From the NCBI GenBank assembly GCA_922989275.2, contig OV277866.1, positions 36,225,246 to 36,289,245 on the forward strand: a DNA stretch of 64,000 nucleotides, read 5' to 3'. Source of the DNA: Gari tellinella. Its lineage: Eukaryota; Mollusca; Bivalvia; Cardiida; Psammobiidae. Of this stretch, positions 12,401 through 19,435 are shown one piece after another (within the stretch, counting starts at the first letter, position 1; every line of letters begins with the position of its first letter). The translations under genes and the position numbers were made by a program. Below the pieces are notes generated by a model. The model saw only the letters and a program-made list of their open reading frames with translations, ran no database searches and was not told where the DNA came from.

Positions 12401-14622
12401 ACTGATCCGTCAACTCAAGGTCCTACCGATCCATCAACAAAAGGCCCCACTGATCCGTCAACTCAAGGCCCTACCGATCCATCAACACAAGGCCCCACCA
12501 CCTCTACAGTGTCTCAGACTGCAGGGACAAGCACCACTGGTACAGAGGGCGACACTGACAGACAGGATGGTGATGATGATGATGATGATGACAGGACTAC
12601 ACTGATCATTGTGATCTCCATCGCTGGAGCTATGGCTGTTATCATCATTGTAGCCGTTGTGTGCATCGCATGCAGGATGAAAAAGTAAGTTTTTAAAGTT
12701 GGGAAAATATTTTATCATTTCCTTTTTAATCCTATCCTCCATAGCTTATTAAAGGTATTAAGAACAGATAAATGTTTGCTGAAAGCAGACTGAAAATGAA
12801 GCATAATGCTCCTTAAGGAGCATTCTACTCTTTACTTTCAGCCTGTTTAAGCTACAATGTAATAGGATATAGGAAATACTTCTTACAGTGCATATTCATG
12901 ACTATTTTTGGAATGTTTTTCTTTAGAGGAGGAATAAATTAAAGGTGTAAAATATGTACTTATGAAGTAATGGGTTAAAGGAAAATAAATGCAATAAAAT
13001 GTAGAAATGATAGGTTTGATAATGTTGACACTTTATTAAGATTAGGTGGCATACAGTTTGGAGCCTGATCAGATGCCGAGTTCTGATCTAGCTCCAAACT
13101 TTTTACAATGGACAACAGTAAAATCTGTGTTAAATGGACAGCCAGTGATAAGGCATGGTGATCTCTGAAGATAATTTATTGTTTAAACCATTACCCCATA
13201 GCCTATTTCCAGTTTTGAAGATAGGTGACTACTTAACCCTTTGAACCCTAGTCCCGCCTATAGGCGTCCTTTTCAAAAAGTGAACATGCGAATAGTACAC
13301 TTGTCCTTTGCAAACAGTGAAGACCCAGATCAGAGGGCTCCGAAAGGAGCCCTCTGATCAGGGTCTTCACTGTTTGTCATAATGTCAAACATTGACAAAA
13401 ACAACCGTTAAAAGTCAGAAATTCACTAGACTAAAATGGAAACTGGAATTGTCCATTTAAAGTTTCAGGGAGGAAAGAGTTAAAGCAGGTTGAAAGTAGA
13501 GTAGAATGCGCCTTAAGGCGCATTCTGCTTTACTTTCAGCCTGCTTTAAGCTTCCATCTACTAAGATATAGAACATATTTCTTACAGAGCATATACTTGT
13601 AGGAATAAATTGGAACTATTTAATCCAGTGGAAAAATAGATAAAAGGCGTTAAAAGGTGTATTTATGGGGTAATGGGTTAATGTTGGGCAAAAGAAGCTT
13701 TCTGCATCAGCATCACTTCTTCCTTACATTAAACTGCTCCCTTTATATGTAAGCCTATTAATTAATCATGTTTAAAGTGTCAATTTAACACAGGATTTAC
13801 TGAAATTATTTTTAAAAATTGCACAAATACATTAATTTTATTAAGAAATAATGCAGGGCTGCCATAAGTTGACATGAAAAATCCTAAGATTTCAAAGTTT
13901 GCATTTTTCAAGTGCGATTTTACGAATCGTACCTTTACCCCATAGCCTATTTCTAGTTTTGTTGGCATGTGACTACTTAAAGCAGGCTGGAAGTAAAGCA
14001 GAATGCGCATTTATACGCATTCTTCTTTACTTTCAGTCTGCTTTAAGCTACCATGTACTAGAAAAAAAATCCGAAGATATAGGAAAAATCCGGAGAAATG
14101 GCAGCCCTGATAATTGATTTTTATCTCTACAACTAATTCTTCTTAAATTACAGGCGAAACAGAGGGAATATGGACCAGTCCTTTGCCACAAGTTCTTCTG
14201 ACACAGAAATGGTCAAGACCAGACGTGGCGACAGCCATCTTCAGGGTCGTATAAACCCCAACTTTGACCAGCTAGACTATGCAGCAGCTTACGGACAGGA
14301 CCAGCCAGTTTTAGCACATAGAGCAGCTCCCTCAAGATCAGCCCCCTTCAACCCACGGGGATTACAACAGGGAGCCCCCATGCAGCCCCACGGCAGTGGA
14401 GCAATGTATGAGGACATCAATATTGGCATGTTTGAAGGCAAGAAGCAAACCTACACGCCCAATAAACCCACACATACCTGGGAAGAAGTGGGCTTCAAAA
14501 TCCCTCGGCCTGGAGTCGACCACTTGTATGATAATACTAAAATGAGAGGTCCGACTGGAAGCATCGGGAAAAACACAAAACCTTCATTGGATTATAGGCT
14601 TGGAGAATTTACTCATTTATAA
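295..14622 (+). CDS. vWD/EGF-domain membrane protein, C-terminal part (11 exons)
   Basis: Coding exons are 295-486, 3204-3315, 4691-4820, 5429-5675, 7776-7925, 8779-8962, 9411-9610, 10111-10335, 11346-11454, 12234-12684 and 14154-14622. All introns are GT-AG, and the frame stays open across every junction to a TAA stop (822 codons). The 5' exons, start codon and signal peptide lie outside the window. The vWD domain (about residues 1-185) shows CACSV, then GLCGTYDGN, which is the family's CGxxDGN signature, then DETLLFGV. Next come RRRKR at 210-214, a Cys-containing region, one EGF-like module (CTKDCSGHGVC...CICAEGYQGDDC), an IPT-like region, a Cys-rich module, a Thr/Ser/Pro stalk, a transmembrane helix and a long cytoplasmic tail. 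The order resembles VWDE-type proteins (vWD plus EGF). The membrane anchor and mucin-like stalk make it a cell-surface protein by inference. The ligand and function are unknown. Confidence 0.9.
487..947. other. Intronic sequence, nothing recognised
   Basis: AT-rich intron after exon a. There are no ORF, motif or repeat copies I can support, apart from a weak family I fragment (CTTAAAGCAAGTTGACAG) near 900. Confidence 0.5.
948..1810 (+). mobile_element. Tandem-unit element, TTTTTAGCTCAC type
   Basis: It starts TTTTTAGCTCACATGGC and ends AAGGTGAGCAACATAGGGCC...CTCTTGT. Inside are diverged tandem units of about 150-300 bp with the recurring phrases CATATCTAGGTCACAG and TTAGCTATTTCGCACAAAGC. It is the opposite orientation of the element at 58054-59307. 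Confidence 0.65.
1905..3172 (+). mobile_element. Tandem-unit element, TTTTTATACGCCCGTC type
   Basis: It starts TTTTTATACGCCCGTCATC followed by GTCCGTCCGT repeats, and ends GACGGGCGTATTTTGCCGCA...GGTGCTCTTG. Units are diverged tandem copies with AGAGTTATGCCCCTTTA. A large block (2100-2430) recurs at 2590-2910. Copies of this class are at 6686-7720, 36672-38370 and 53968-54320. Confidence 0.7.
3204..3315 (+). CDS. vWD gene, exon b
   Basis: A 112-nt exon behind a strong T-rich acceptor (TTTTTTCCAG), ending CTAG before GTATGC. It enters in phase 0 and leaves one base of a Gly codon. It encodes the middle of the vWD domain (SGTIVNTEQANILGEENLVV...VWENTL) and lies directly after a 1.26-kb tandem-unit element. 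Confidence 0.85.
3421..3560. repeat. Fragment of TTTAGCTCACC-type element
   Basis: TTTAGCTCACCAGAGCACGA and the following AGGTGAACTTTTGTGATACC with GTCCGTC runs match the ends of the mollusc-type elements above. The remainder is missing. Between here and the K element at 3980 only a family H fragment (GGGCTCCAGATAAGGGGAGT, near 3667) is recognised. Confidence 0.5.
3980..4235 (+). mobile_element. Family K hairpin MITE
   Basis: It runs from CAGGGCTGCCATATGTTGAC to AAATGGCAGCTCTG. The centre is the family A palindrome (about 4104-4175, GCGCCTTTAGGCGC at the tip) with A-type flanks (ACCCCATAGCCTGTTTCTAG), inside K-specific ends (AATCCGAAGATTTAGG). Confidence 0.75.
4262..4634 (+). mobile_element. 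Family D MITE (about 370 bp)
   Basis: It runs from ACAGGGTTCCCTCTCTACAA to GGGAGAGAGCACTGTA. An inverted core AATCCAGATCAAATGC...GCATCTGATCTGGATT sits at about 4374-4418. Related copies are at about 11818-12197 and 18431-18783. Confidence 0.65.
4691..4820 (+). CDS. vWD gene, exon c (CGxxDGN motif)
   Basis: A 130-nt exon that completes the split Gly and reads GLCGTYDGNDLNDLTTFDG, the signature and calcium-binding loop of vWD domains. Donor GTATGT follows GACTGGAG and leaves two bases of a Ser codon. A family D element ends about 55 bp upstream. Confidence 0.92.
4865..5250. mobile_element. Two head-to-head family A hairpins
   Basis: Palindrome cores lie at 5000-5060 (arms GCACC/GGTGC) and 5112-5184. 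The first is inverted relative to the second, and they share the GTAGCCTGTTTCTAGTTTTG segment between them. The outer ends are decayed. Confidence 0.65.
5429..5675 (+). CDS. vWD gene, exon d (end of vWD domain, basic cleavage motif)
   Basis: A 247-nt exon. It completes Ser, then reads PDETLLFGVADDSDH, the usual end of a vWD domain, followed by a Cys cluster (CQCINDTCQ...ETC) and SRRRKRQAPG, a polybasic furin-like site. It ends in phase 0 at TTTTCACAG before GTACAG. A family C MITE starts within about 10 bp of this donor. Confidence 0.9.
5679..5890 (+). mobile_element. Family C MITE abutting a splice donor, 3' truncated
   Basis: TACAGTATAGTGGAGAAAAC, GTTATTCTTTCCTGTTTAAAC and TTGGAGCCAGATCAGACGCC identify a family C copy. 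It begins about 4-10 bp after exon d and loses its far end where a family B copy starts at TTAA. Confidence 0.6.
5889..6102 (+). mobile_element. Family B hairpin MITE
   Basis: TTAA-bounded copy with the core CAGAGGGATTCTTAAGGAGC...TCTGATCAGGGTC. Its right TTAA is also the left TTAA of the next family A copy. Confidence 0.65.
6099..6350 (+). mobile_element. Family A hairpin MITE, full length (252 bp)
   Basis: It runs from TTAACCCATTACCCCATAGC to GGAGTAATGGGTTAA, with inverted ends and TTAA at both edges. The palindrome (about 6150-6216) has a GTGCCCAAGGCAC tip. This is a good reference copy. Confidence 0.8.
6391..6552. repeat. Long imperfect inverted repeat
   Basis: GGATCTGTCATGAGTTGATC, GCTGATCTCAAC and TCTAGAA are mirrored by TTCTAGA, GTTGAGATCAGC and GAATGACAGATCC around a spacer of about 50 bp. 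It is a hairpin MITE of a family not otherwise seen here. Confidence 0.6.
6686..7720 (+). mobile_element. Tandem-unit element TTTTATACGCCCGTC type, with nested insertion
   Basis: It runs from TTTTATACGCCCGTCTTCAG to GCCCGGCTTGCGGTGCTCTTG. From 7049 it holds about four tandem units of 157-161 bp starting GTCCGCTCTCTAACTCAAAC. The repeated open frames in it are repeat products, not genes. Confidence 0.7.
6753..7028. mobile_element. Nested element with CCCACAAT ends
   Basis: CCCACAATATGATAGATATG...GGAGATTGTGGG interrupts the GTCCGT leader of the tandem-unit element. GTGGCTAAAATTGTG is mirrored by TTTTAGCCACAT. A TTAGGG-rich stretch sits at 6892-6911. Confidence 0.5.
7776..7925 (+). CDS. vWD gene, exon e
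   Basis: A 50-codon exon in phase 0 on both sides, after ATTTCCAG and before GTGAGT. It encodes LPQWPTPNNITEAIAAEHC with four Cys and several Asn-x-Thr/Ser sites (NNIT, NTT), consistent with an extracellular segment. No named domain is recognised. It follows a tandem-unit element that ends near 7720. Confidence 0.88.
8124..8212. mobile_element. Family A palindrome core only
   Basis: GTAGCTTAAAGCAGATTGAA to CTGCTTTAAGTAGTCACATG, with GTGCCTTAAGGCAC at the tip. The outer ends of the element are missing. Intron from 8213 to 8778 holds nothing else I recognise. Confidence 0.7.
8779..8962 (+). CDS. vWD gene, exon f (first half of EGF-like module)
   Basis: A 184-nt exon after GCCATTAG and before GTGAGC. 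It enters in phase 0 and leaves one base of a Gly codon. It encodes a helical-looking stretch and then NRTCTKDCSGHGVCDNG, the first three cysteines of an EGF-like module that the next exon completes. Confidence 0.9.
9056..9269 (+). mobile_element. Family E hairpin MITE (214 bp, TTAA ends)
   Basis: It runs from TTAACCCTTAGCCTGCCA to TGGCGGGCTAAGGGTTAA. The perfect inner palindrome AGCTTGGATCCGGATGAGAC...GTCTCATCCGGATCCAAGCT has an ACTCGGCG/CGCCGAGT tip. The second copy at 20392-20595 is inverted. Confidence 0.8.
9411..9610 (+). CDS. vWD gene, exon g (second half of EGF, start of IPT-like region)
   Basis: A 200-nt exon after GTTTTACAG. It completes EGF with NCICAEGYQGDDC, then reads LTVAPTVTIMSENIYTI and VEIYGANFANTADLTC, a beta-strand pattern like IPT/TIG domains. 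It ends in phase 0 at GTGAAT before GTAAGC. Confidence 0.9.
9691..9938 (-). mobile_element. Family B hairpin MITE inserted in a family I copy
   Basis: TTAACTCTTTCCTCCCTGAA to CTAGGGTTCAAAGGGTTAA, with core CAGAGGGCTCCTTTTGGAGC. The flanks CTTTCACCTTGCT and GCTGTCTCCTGTC join into one family I palindrome if B and one TTAA are removed. Confidence 0.75.
9939..10095. repeat. Family I fragments
   Basis: GCTGTCACCTGTCTTTTATACAATCAATTAGCC and GTGGTCGTAATAGAGAGATTTTACTGTA-type sequence occurs twice in tandem, just upstream of exon h. Confidence 0.55.
10111..10335 (+). CDS. vWD gene, exon h (IPT-like region)
   Basis: A 75-codon exon in phase 0 on both sides, after TTTCCAG and before GTGAGC. It encodes FTSTGYVGTGVVTNQPASFL...GLMISVSNDG and then DGRCYNCDVTSGLCNQK. 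A family A hairpin begins only 15 bp beyond the donor. Confidence 0.9.
10350..10594 (-). mobile_element. Family A hairpin MITE, full length
   Basis: TTAACCCATTCTGCCATAAA to TATGGGGTAATGGGTTAA with palindrome near 10480-10544. It starts 15 bp after exon h, so it lies in the first bases of the intron. Confidence 0.75.
10874..11157. mobile_element. MITE with about 40-bp terminal inverted repeats
   Basis: GTTTCATTGTTTGAGTTC, TTTTTGACACTGCTAGAAAG and GTATATTTACC are mirrored almost perfectly by GGTAAATATAC, CTTTCTAGCAGTGTCAAAAA and GAACTCAACCAATGAA. The interior has no ORF. Confidence 0.75.
11346..11454 (+). CDS. vWD gene, exon i (Cys-rich module)
   Basis: A 109-nt exon after CTATTGCAG. It encodes PTSCVVDNVCYQGAEYNP and NCYLCDPITNDF, a CxxD/xC...CxxC module that also follows the beta domain in VWDE-like proteins. 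It leaves one base of a Ser codon before GTAAGT. Confidence 0.9.
11818..12197 (+). mobile_element. Family D MITE, diverged
   Basis: GTTATAGGGAGGGAAAATTT, CTGTCAAAATGTTCACTAAT, AACAGCAGACAACAATTTTAAG and GGAGGGAGTACTGTA line up with the copy at 4262-4634. It ends about 37 bp before exon j. Confidence 0.6.
12234..12684 (+). CDS. vWD gene, exon j (mucin-like stalk and transmembrane helix)
   Basis: A 451-nt exon after TTTCCGCAG, leaving two bases of a Lys codon before GTAAGT. It encodes a Thr/Ser stalk, five PST(Q/K)GPT(D/T) repeats, a GDTDRQDG segment with seven Asp in a row, then one hydrophobic helix (TLIIVISIAGAMAVIIIVAV) and Cys/Arg/Lys residues that fit a stop-transfer sequence. The stalk is a likely O-glycosylation site. 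Confidence 0.92.
12383..12500 (+). repeat. 24-bp coding minisatellite (5 units)
   Basis: Five tandem 24-nt units encode PSTQGPTD, with one Lys variant and a Thr-ending last unit. The synonymous third positions alternate between neighbours (GATCCGTCA / GATCCATCA), which suggests expansion as 48-nt doublets. Copy number may vary between individuals. Confidence 0.85.
12730..12978 (+). mobile_element. Family A hairpin MITE
   Basis: The palindrome is near 12780-12850 with GCTCCTTAAGGAGC at the tip. The right end is AAGTAATGGGTTAA and the left end is decayed. Confidence 0.7.
13040..13110. repeat. Family C palindrome fragment
   Basis: GTTTGGAGCCTGATCAGATGCC followed by GATCTAGCTCCAAACTTTT is a shortened C core. 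Confidence 0.5.
13183..13681 (+). mobile_element. Family A hairpin MITE split by a family B insertion
   Basis: The left part (TTAAACCATTACCCCATAGC...GGTGACTAC) and the right part (AGCAGGTTGAAAGTAGAG...GGGGTAATGGGTTAA) form one normal A element once the B copy and one TTAA are removed. Confidence 0.85.
13233..13483 (+). mobile_element. Family B hairpin MITE, nested, full length (251 bp)
   Basis: TTAACCCTTTGAACCCTAGT to CAGGGAGGAAAGAGTTAA. The perfect core CCAGATCAGAGGGCTCCGAA...AGCCCTCTGATCAGGGTC lies inside CAGTGAAG/CTTCACTG arms. It sits exactly in the TTAA of the A palindrome, so TTAA is its target duplication. Confidence 0.85.
13854..14109 (+). mobile_element. Family K hairpin MITE, full length (256 bp)
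   Basis: CAGGGCTGCCATAAGTTGAC to GAAATGGCAGCCCTG, with inverted ends. The middle is a family A segment (TTTACCCCATAGCCTATTTC through the palindrome to GCTACCATGTACTAGAA). ATAAT follows and nearly precedes it, a possible target duplication. Confidence 0.8.
14154..14622 (+). CDS. vWD gene, last exon (cytoplasmic tail and stop)
   Basis: This exon completes the Lys codon and encodes RNRGNMDQSFATSSSD and on to THL, then TAA at 14620-14622. The tail is hydrophilic and rich in Pro, Gly and Gln, with several Tyr in acidic or Asn-containing settings (YEDI, YDNT, YAAAYG) that could be phosphorylation or adaptor sites. That reading is inference. The acceptor lies 45 bp beyond a family K element. Confidence 0.93.
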
Positions 14623-14760
14623 AAAAGAGTACATTTATGGGTTAAAAAAGAAAAAAAAGAAAAATTGAACTTTTCAACCACCAGTGGACACTTTTTTTCT
14701 CCAAATATTTGTGATAAAGCCATTTATAGCAAAGGAATAAAATGCTTTTACAACAAGCAT
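14623..14760 (+). terminator. 3' UTR and candidate poly(A) signal of the vWD gene
   Basis: A canonical AATAAA lies at 14736-14741, 114 nt after the stop, in AT-rich sequence. It is the nearest good signal. Later AATAAA-like strings exist near 15930-15990, so longer 3' ends are possible. Confidence 0.6.
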
Positions 14761-15091
14761 AAATAAGAAGAGAATAGATTATGTGAATATTGAATGCAAA
14801 ATCTTATTTGTAAGATGCTATATGGTTTAAGTTGTATTGTTAACATTTGTAAGAGTTTTCTCAAGACATGGAAATGAAATAAGTAAAGCCCATCTGTGTC
14901 GAGCTATCTTTCAAAAGAATGTGCACAAGCAACCTTTTAACCCTTTTCCCCCCATAACTTGTTTCAAATGTTTAAGATAGTTGGTTGCTTAAAGCAGACT
15001 GAAAGTACAGCTAACATACTAAAACTTATTGCAGAACAAAACGAAATGGAGAAAGCTTCTTTGGAGATTTCAGCATTTATTTTAAACTGCA
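14761..15091. other. Intergenic, downstream of the vWD gene
   Basis: AT-rich sequence without ORFs. A truncated family A start (TTTTAACCCTTTTCCCCCCA through GCTTAAAGCAGACTGAAAGT) is at 14936-15008. Confidence 0.5.
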
Positions 15092-15343
15092 TTAACACTT
15101 TACCACATAGAAGCACCTTTTAGAGCATTCAGTTTAATCCTCCACTGAAGAAAATATTTCCAATTTATACAGTCACAAATAAAAATCATAAGAAATATTT
15201 TCTATATTCTAGCAGATAATAGCTTAAAGCAGGCTGAAAGTAAAGTAGAATGCGCCTTAAGGCGCATTCTACTTTTCTTTCAACCTGCTTTAAGTAGTCA
15301 CCTATTTTCAAAACTAGAAACAGTTTATGGGGTAAAGGGTTAA
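15092..15343 (-). mobile_element. Family A hairpin MITE, full length (252 bp)
   Basis: TTAACACTTTACCACATAGA to TATGGGGTAAAGGGTTAA. The palindrome at 15222-15294 has GCGCCTTAAGGCGC at the tip. Confidence 0.8.
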
Positions 15344-16100
15344 GCACCAACCTGCCTTTAAAGATACACATTCATGTACTTTTATTTTAATTGATGCAAG
15401 AGAGTTTGCCAGTACTGTTATTATCCATTTCTTTTTGTTAACTATGAACAGATTTTTATAGGATAGTCCAAGCTTATTTCTAACTGCTTTTACCCTGGTT
15501 GATTGGGTTGTTTACGCAAGCGTGGCGTGTTGTGATTCTTGTAAGCATGAAAGACTACAATACACATTTCTAATTGTATTTAATGCAACTCTTTATCTGT
15601 CCAAAGTTTATTTCTCCTTTGTATATTCTTATTTTTACGAGAAATTAGAAGGGTAACTTTATCCTTTCTTCCATAGCCTAAAGTGCAAAACCACCTATGT
15701 AACTATGTCTGTCAATGACTAAAGCAGGTGAATGCTTAAAGCAATATGATTGTAAAACAGAAAGCTCCTATAAGAGGTTTCTGTTTTAGATTAATGTTGC
15801 TTTAAGCTGCCACATGTCAGCATCATCAATTTGTTAAGATACTTCTTAGGAGGAAAGGGTTATCTAAAAGTGTGCCAAAAAATGTACATGTACCATTGAA
15901 TATGATAGTTTTTCATGTGAATTGTTAAAATAATAAACAAAGCTAATTAAGTAATAAATTTGATTGTAAATGTTCATTCATTAAAATAAAAAATATCTGT
16001 TTTGATAATCAGTAGCATCTGGTAAATATAATGAGATATTACAGACATTGAAAACATCAGTATTTCAATGGTTAATTATGAGATGAACTTATTACATTTT
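15344..16100. other. Intergenic, mostly unique, one family I-like hairpin
   Basis: The only structure is the hairpin at about 15728-15812 (TGCTTAAAGCAATATGATTG...TAATGTTGCTTTAAGC) with an AGCTCC tip. No ORF of interest. Confidence 0.5.
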
Positions 16101-16500
16101 GATGTTGAAATATGAATTGAAAGTAAAGCAGACTGTGCCTTAAAACACATTATGCTTTACTTTCAGTCTGCTGTAAGCTACTATCTGCTAGGACAGAGAA
16201 TATATTTCTTCAGTTGAAGAATGAATTAACCGTTTGAACCCTAGTCCCGCTTATAAGCGTCCTTTTCAAACATTGTACATGTGAATAGTACACTTGTCCT
16301 GTGCAAACAGTGAAGACCCAGATCAGAGGGCTCCGAATGGAGCCCTCTGATCAGGGTCTTCACTGTTTGTCATAATGCCAAACATTGACAAAAACAACCC
16401 TTAAAAGTCAGAAATGGACTAGACTAAAATGGAAACTGGAATTGTCCATTTAAAGTTTCAGGGAGGAAAGAGTTAAAGGCATAGAAAGGTACATAATATT
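16101..16500 (+). mobile_element. Family A hairpin MITE split by a family B insertion
   Basis: The A core is at 16119-16178 (TTGAAAGTAAAGCAGACTGT...). The A tail CAGTTGAAGAATGAATTAA is interrupted at its TTAA and resumes as AGGCATAGAAAGGT. Confidence 0.7.
16226..16476 (+). mobile_element. Family B hairpin MITE, nested, full length (251 bp)
   Basis: TTAACCGTTTGAACCCTAGT to CAGGGAGGAAAGAGTTAA, the same length as the copy at 13233. The core is CAGAGGGCTCCGAATGGAGC. It is inserted at the TTAA of a family A tail. Confidence 0.85.
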
Positions 16501-16680
16501 TGGGAAAATCATGAGTTAAATAAAGTTGTTTTAAGATGGTATATTGTATATCTGGTAGTGTGATAGAGAAAGTGTTGAATGTATGTAATACACAGATATA
16601 TTATCTATAGTTTCTATTTCATATACATTTTATGTTTAAGACTGTAAAACCTCTCTATTTTGAACACTTATTGTCCTTCT

Positions 16681-16936
16681 TTAACCCATTATCCCATAAA
16701 TACACCTTTTTACACCTTTAATTTTTTCATCAACGGAAAAAAATATTTCCACTTTAAATAGTCTATAGATATGTTCCATAAGAAATATTTTCTATATTCT
16801 AACAGATAGTAGCTTAAAGCAGACTGAAAGAAAAGCAGAATACATGTGCCTGAAGGCGCATTCTGCTTTACTTTCAACCTGCTTTAAGTAGTCACTTGTC
16901 TTTAAAGCTAGAAACATGCTTTGGGGTAATGGGTTA
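16681..16936 (-). mobile_element. Family A hairpin MITE
   Basis: TTAACCCATTATCCCATAAA to TTGGGGTAATGGGTTA. The palindrome at 16812-16889 is slightly unbalanced (ACATGTGCCTGAAGGCGC). Confidence 0.75.
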
Positions 16937-17537
16937 TGAAAGCTCAATGCAGGATAACAGCAATGCAGAAAGCTCCCATATGGACAACCCACAATCAGGC
17001 CTGTATTTAGCAATCATTCAATACAATATGTGCACATAAGCAATCTCCTATACAGATGAATGCTCAATGCACATAAAAATAGTGCAGCCTCCTGTCTGCT
17101 TCCTCAACTAAGTTCACTTCAAACATATTTGACTAAAACATGTACTTTTAATCTTCATTTAACAGCCACCTTTCTGCAGTGGTCCCTGTTCTTCCGACGA
17201 GAATATCCAGTTTAGAGAGGTTTTACTATATTTCTTTTTATATATATAAATTTATAATGCTCACAATTCTGCTCAACTGTTTTGCTTTCATCTGAACCTG
17301 AGTTGATATTCAGCTATTGTTGAATTTAAACTTTACCTTTCTTCGGCTAATACTGTATGTTTATGTTTTTTTATAAAACAGAGTAGATCTAGATCAGACA
17401 GATTCTTCAAGATCAGGGTCAGACATTGTATGCCCAGATCAGAGGGCTCCCAAAGCACAGTTTTTTCAAATAAGCTGACATGAGTCAGGGTCCAAGGTTT
17501 TAAAGCTTTTCAGTTGAGTCTAAAGTCATTCTCAAAC

Positions 17538-17585
17538 TTTTGATTGGTCAGATTTGAGCCTAGGCTCAAATCTGACCAATCAAAT
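17538..17585. repeat. Perfect palindrome with CCAAT motifs
   Basis: TTTTGATTGGTCAGATTTGA plus GCC meets its exact complement with no spacer, centred on CCTAGG. Related arms, separated by about 45 bp, occur at 23278-23372. It is a separate MITE family whose ends include ATTGG/CCAAT. Confidence 0.7.
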
Positions 17586-17949
17586 GCTTGAGAACACACT
17601 CGGACTCAGCTCAAATGCTTTATAACCTTGCACCCTGCACTCATTCTTGGAGGAAGTTTTCCGTATAAATATTTTTGTAATGGAAATGGTTCAGATGATT
17701 GATGTTAAGAGTGGGTTTCAGTTTTATATATAAACATTCAGTAGGAGAAAGATTATTATCCCCTTGTGGAAAAGAAATAAAGATGTCTTCCATATATTGT
17801 TTCATTGTTATGAGTTTTGTTTTTTCTGTATAAAGCAAACATTGGACACCATTGAAATAGTTATGATCTGTATGACAGTCATACCTGCGTTTAGTGATAA
17901 AAAACAAAATCATAGGCAGAACTTTTGACAGATGGCCGCTTCATGCAAG

Positions 17950-18183
17950 GCTCTTTTAGTATATTGGTCCCTAGTGACGCATATATATGTCCTTTACCAA
18001 AAGTGTACCTGTTAAAAGTACATGGTCTAATGCAAACCGTGAAGTCCCTGATTAGAGGGCTCCTGCAGGAGCCCTCTAATCAGGGACTTCACTGTTTGTC
18101 ATATTGCAATATATTATAAACTAACAACCCTAAATAGTCTAAAATGGACAAGCCTTTGAAGTTTCAGGGGATAATGAGTTGAG
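17950..18183 (+). mobile_element. Family B hairpin MITE, diverged
   Basis: The core GTCCCTGATTAGAGGGCTCC...AGCCCTCTAATCAGGGAC shows the paired change GATTAG/CTAATC where other copies have GATCAG/CTGATC. The right end GGGGATAATGAGTTGA is decayed. Confidence 0.7.
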
Positions 18184-18430
18184 GGCTAACTGTATTATGG
18201 TTCTATAGTCGTGCATTATGTTGCCATCTGTCATTAGATATAGCCACGATTCTTTATTAAAATGTCACTAAACACACAGATGATTGTACCAATATTGACA
18301 ACTGTAATGACCCTAAGTACAATGGGGACAGGCAGGCCTGGACATACAAGTTAACATAGACCCTGTACTACACTGTTTGCCATTCAGTTCACACATTCTG
18401 AAGATAATTGGACAAATTACTTAGATAAAA

Positions 18431-18783
18431 GCAACTACAGCATTCTCTCTCTACGACATTCAATGAGAGACGAAAAATATGTGCGTTGTTTGGAGGGAGT
18501 CGTTATAGGGAGGAAAATCGGCTTACATTTGCAAACAGCTTGAATCCAGATCAGATGCCACGTTATGCGGCGTCTGATCTGGATTCAAGCTGTTTGTCAC
18601 TTGTTATTAAGTTTTTCCTGTCAAAATGTCCCAATATGTAACTTTGAGAAAAACAGCAGATGACAATTTTTTAAAGCAGACCTTATTGCAGCCATGAAAA
18701 GCGTTTGACATAATTGTCTTGTTTGGGGTACAGCGGCAAAGGTTGTTGTAAGGAAAAAGTCGTTGTTGAGAGGGAGCACTGTA
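18431..18783 (+). mobile_element. Family D MITE
   Basis: ACAGCATTCTCTCTCTACGA to GTTGAGAGGGAGCACTGTA with TTGAATCCAGATCAGATGCC mirrored by GCGTCTGATCTGGATTCAA. It aligns with 4262-4634. Confidence 0.7.
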
Positions 18784-19215
18784 GTTCAATTTTATGACAA
18801 TTTCACAGGGTTTCCCAATCTTTTAGGATTCTGCTGTTATTGGCTATTTTCCCAGAAACTTTAATTCATAAATTGAACCAATGAAACCTTCAGTATATAT
18901 CAGATGTAACTCTTTTCTGACTAATATACATTCTTTTCTTTTTGTATCCATTTACTTTAAAACATTTTTTTTTTTTTTTACAAAAATACAGTTTTGTAAT
19001 GAAAGAAATATGGAGATTGTTTTCCCTTTCTTAGCTTGTTTTCACTTTGCAAGACAGGTGGCTACCTAAGAAGGTGGCTTGGAGTAATCTCTTTTATTAG
19101 TGTTTTCTTCTGACCTGTCAGAGTTATTTATAGATTGGAACATTCTAAACCTTTAAAAGTGATGAGTTTTCTCTACATCAAGTTGATACCGATAGCTGTA
19201 ATTCTTGTGCGTAAT
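18784..19215. other. Intergenic, nothing recognised
   Basis: AT-rich sequence with a T-run at 18966. No repeat copy or ORF supported. Confidence 0.5.
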
Positions 19216-19217
19216 GT

Positions 19218-19435
19218 ACAGTAGAGGATACATTATTCGTTCCCGTTTAAACGCAAACGCAATGCACTAAACTGTGGACATTTACATTTAGAAATTTTAA
19301 CTATATTTTAAATCTGAGTAGCAAACGGGTTGGAGCCTGATCAGACGCCGGGTTACCCGGGGTCTGATCTGGCTCCAACCTGTTTGCAATGGAAATAATA
19401 GTTTTAGTATATAAATGGGTTTATTGGGAAAGAAT
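19218..19435 (+). mobile_element. Family C MITE
   Basis: GTACAGTAGAGGATACATTATTC, GTTTAAACGCAAACGC, core TTGGAGCCTGATCAGACGCC...GGTCTGATCTGGCTCCAA, then TTTATTGGGAAAGAATAA. The ends are decayed. Confidence 0.65.
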
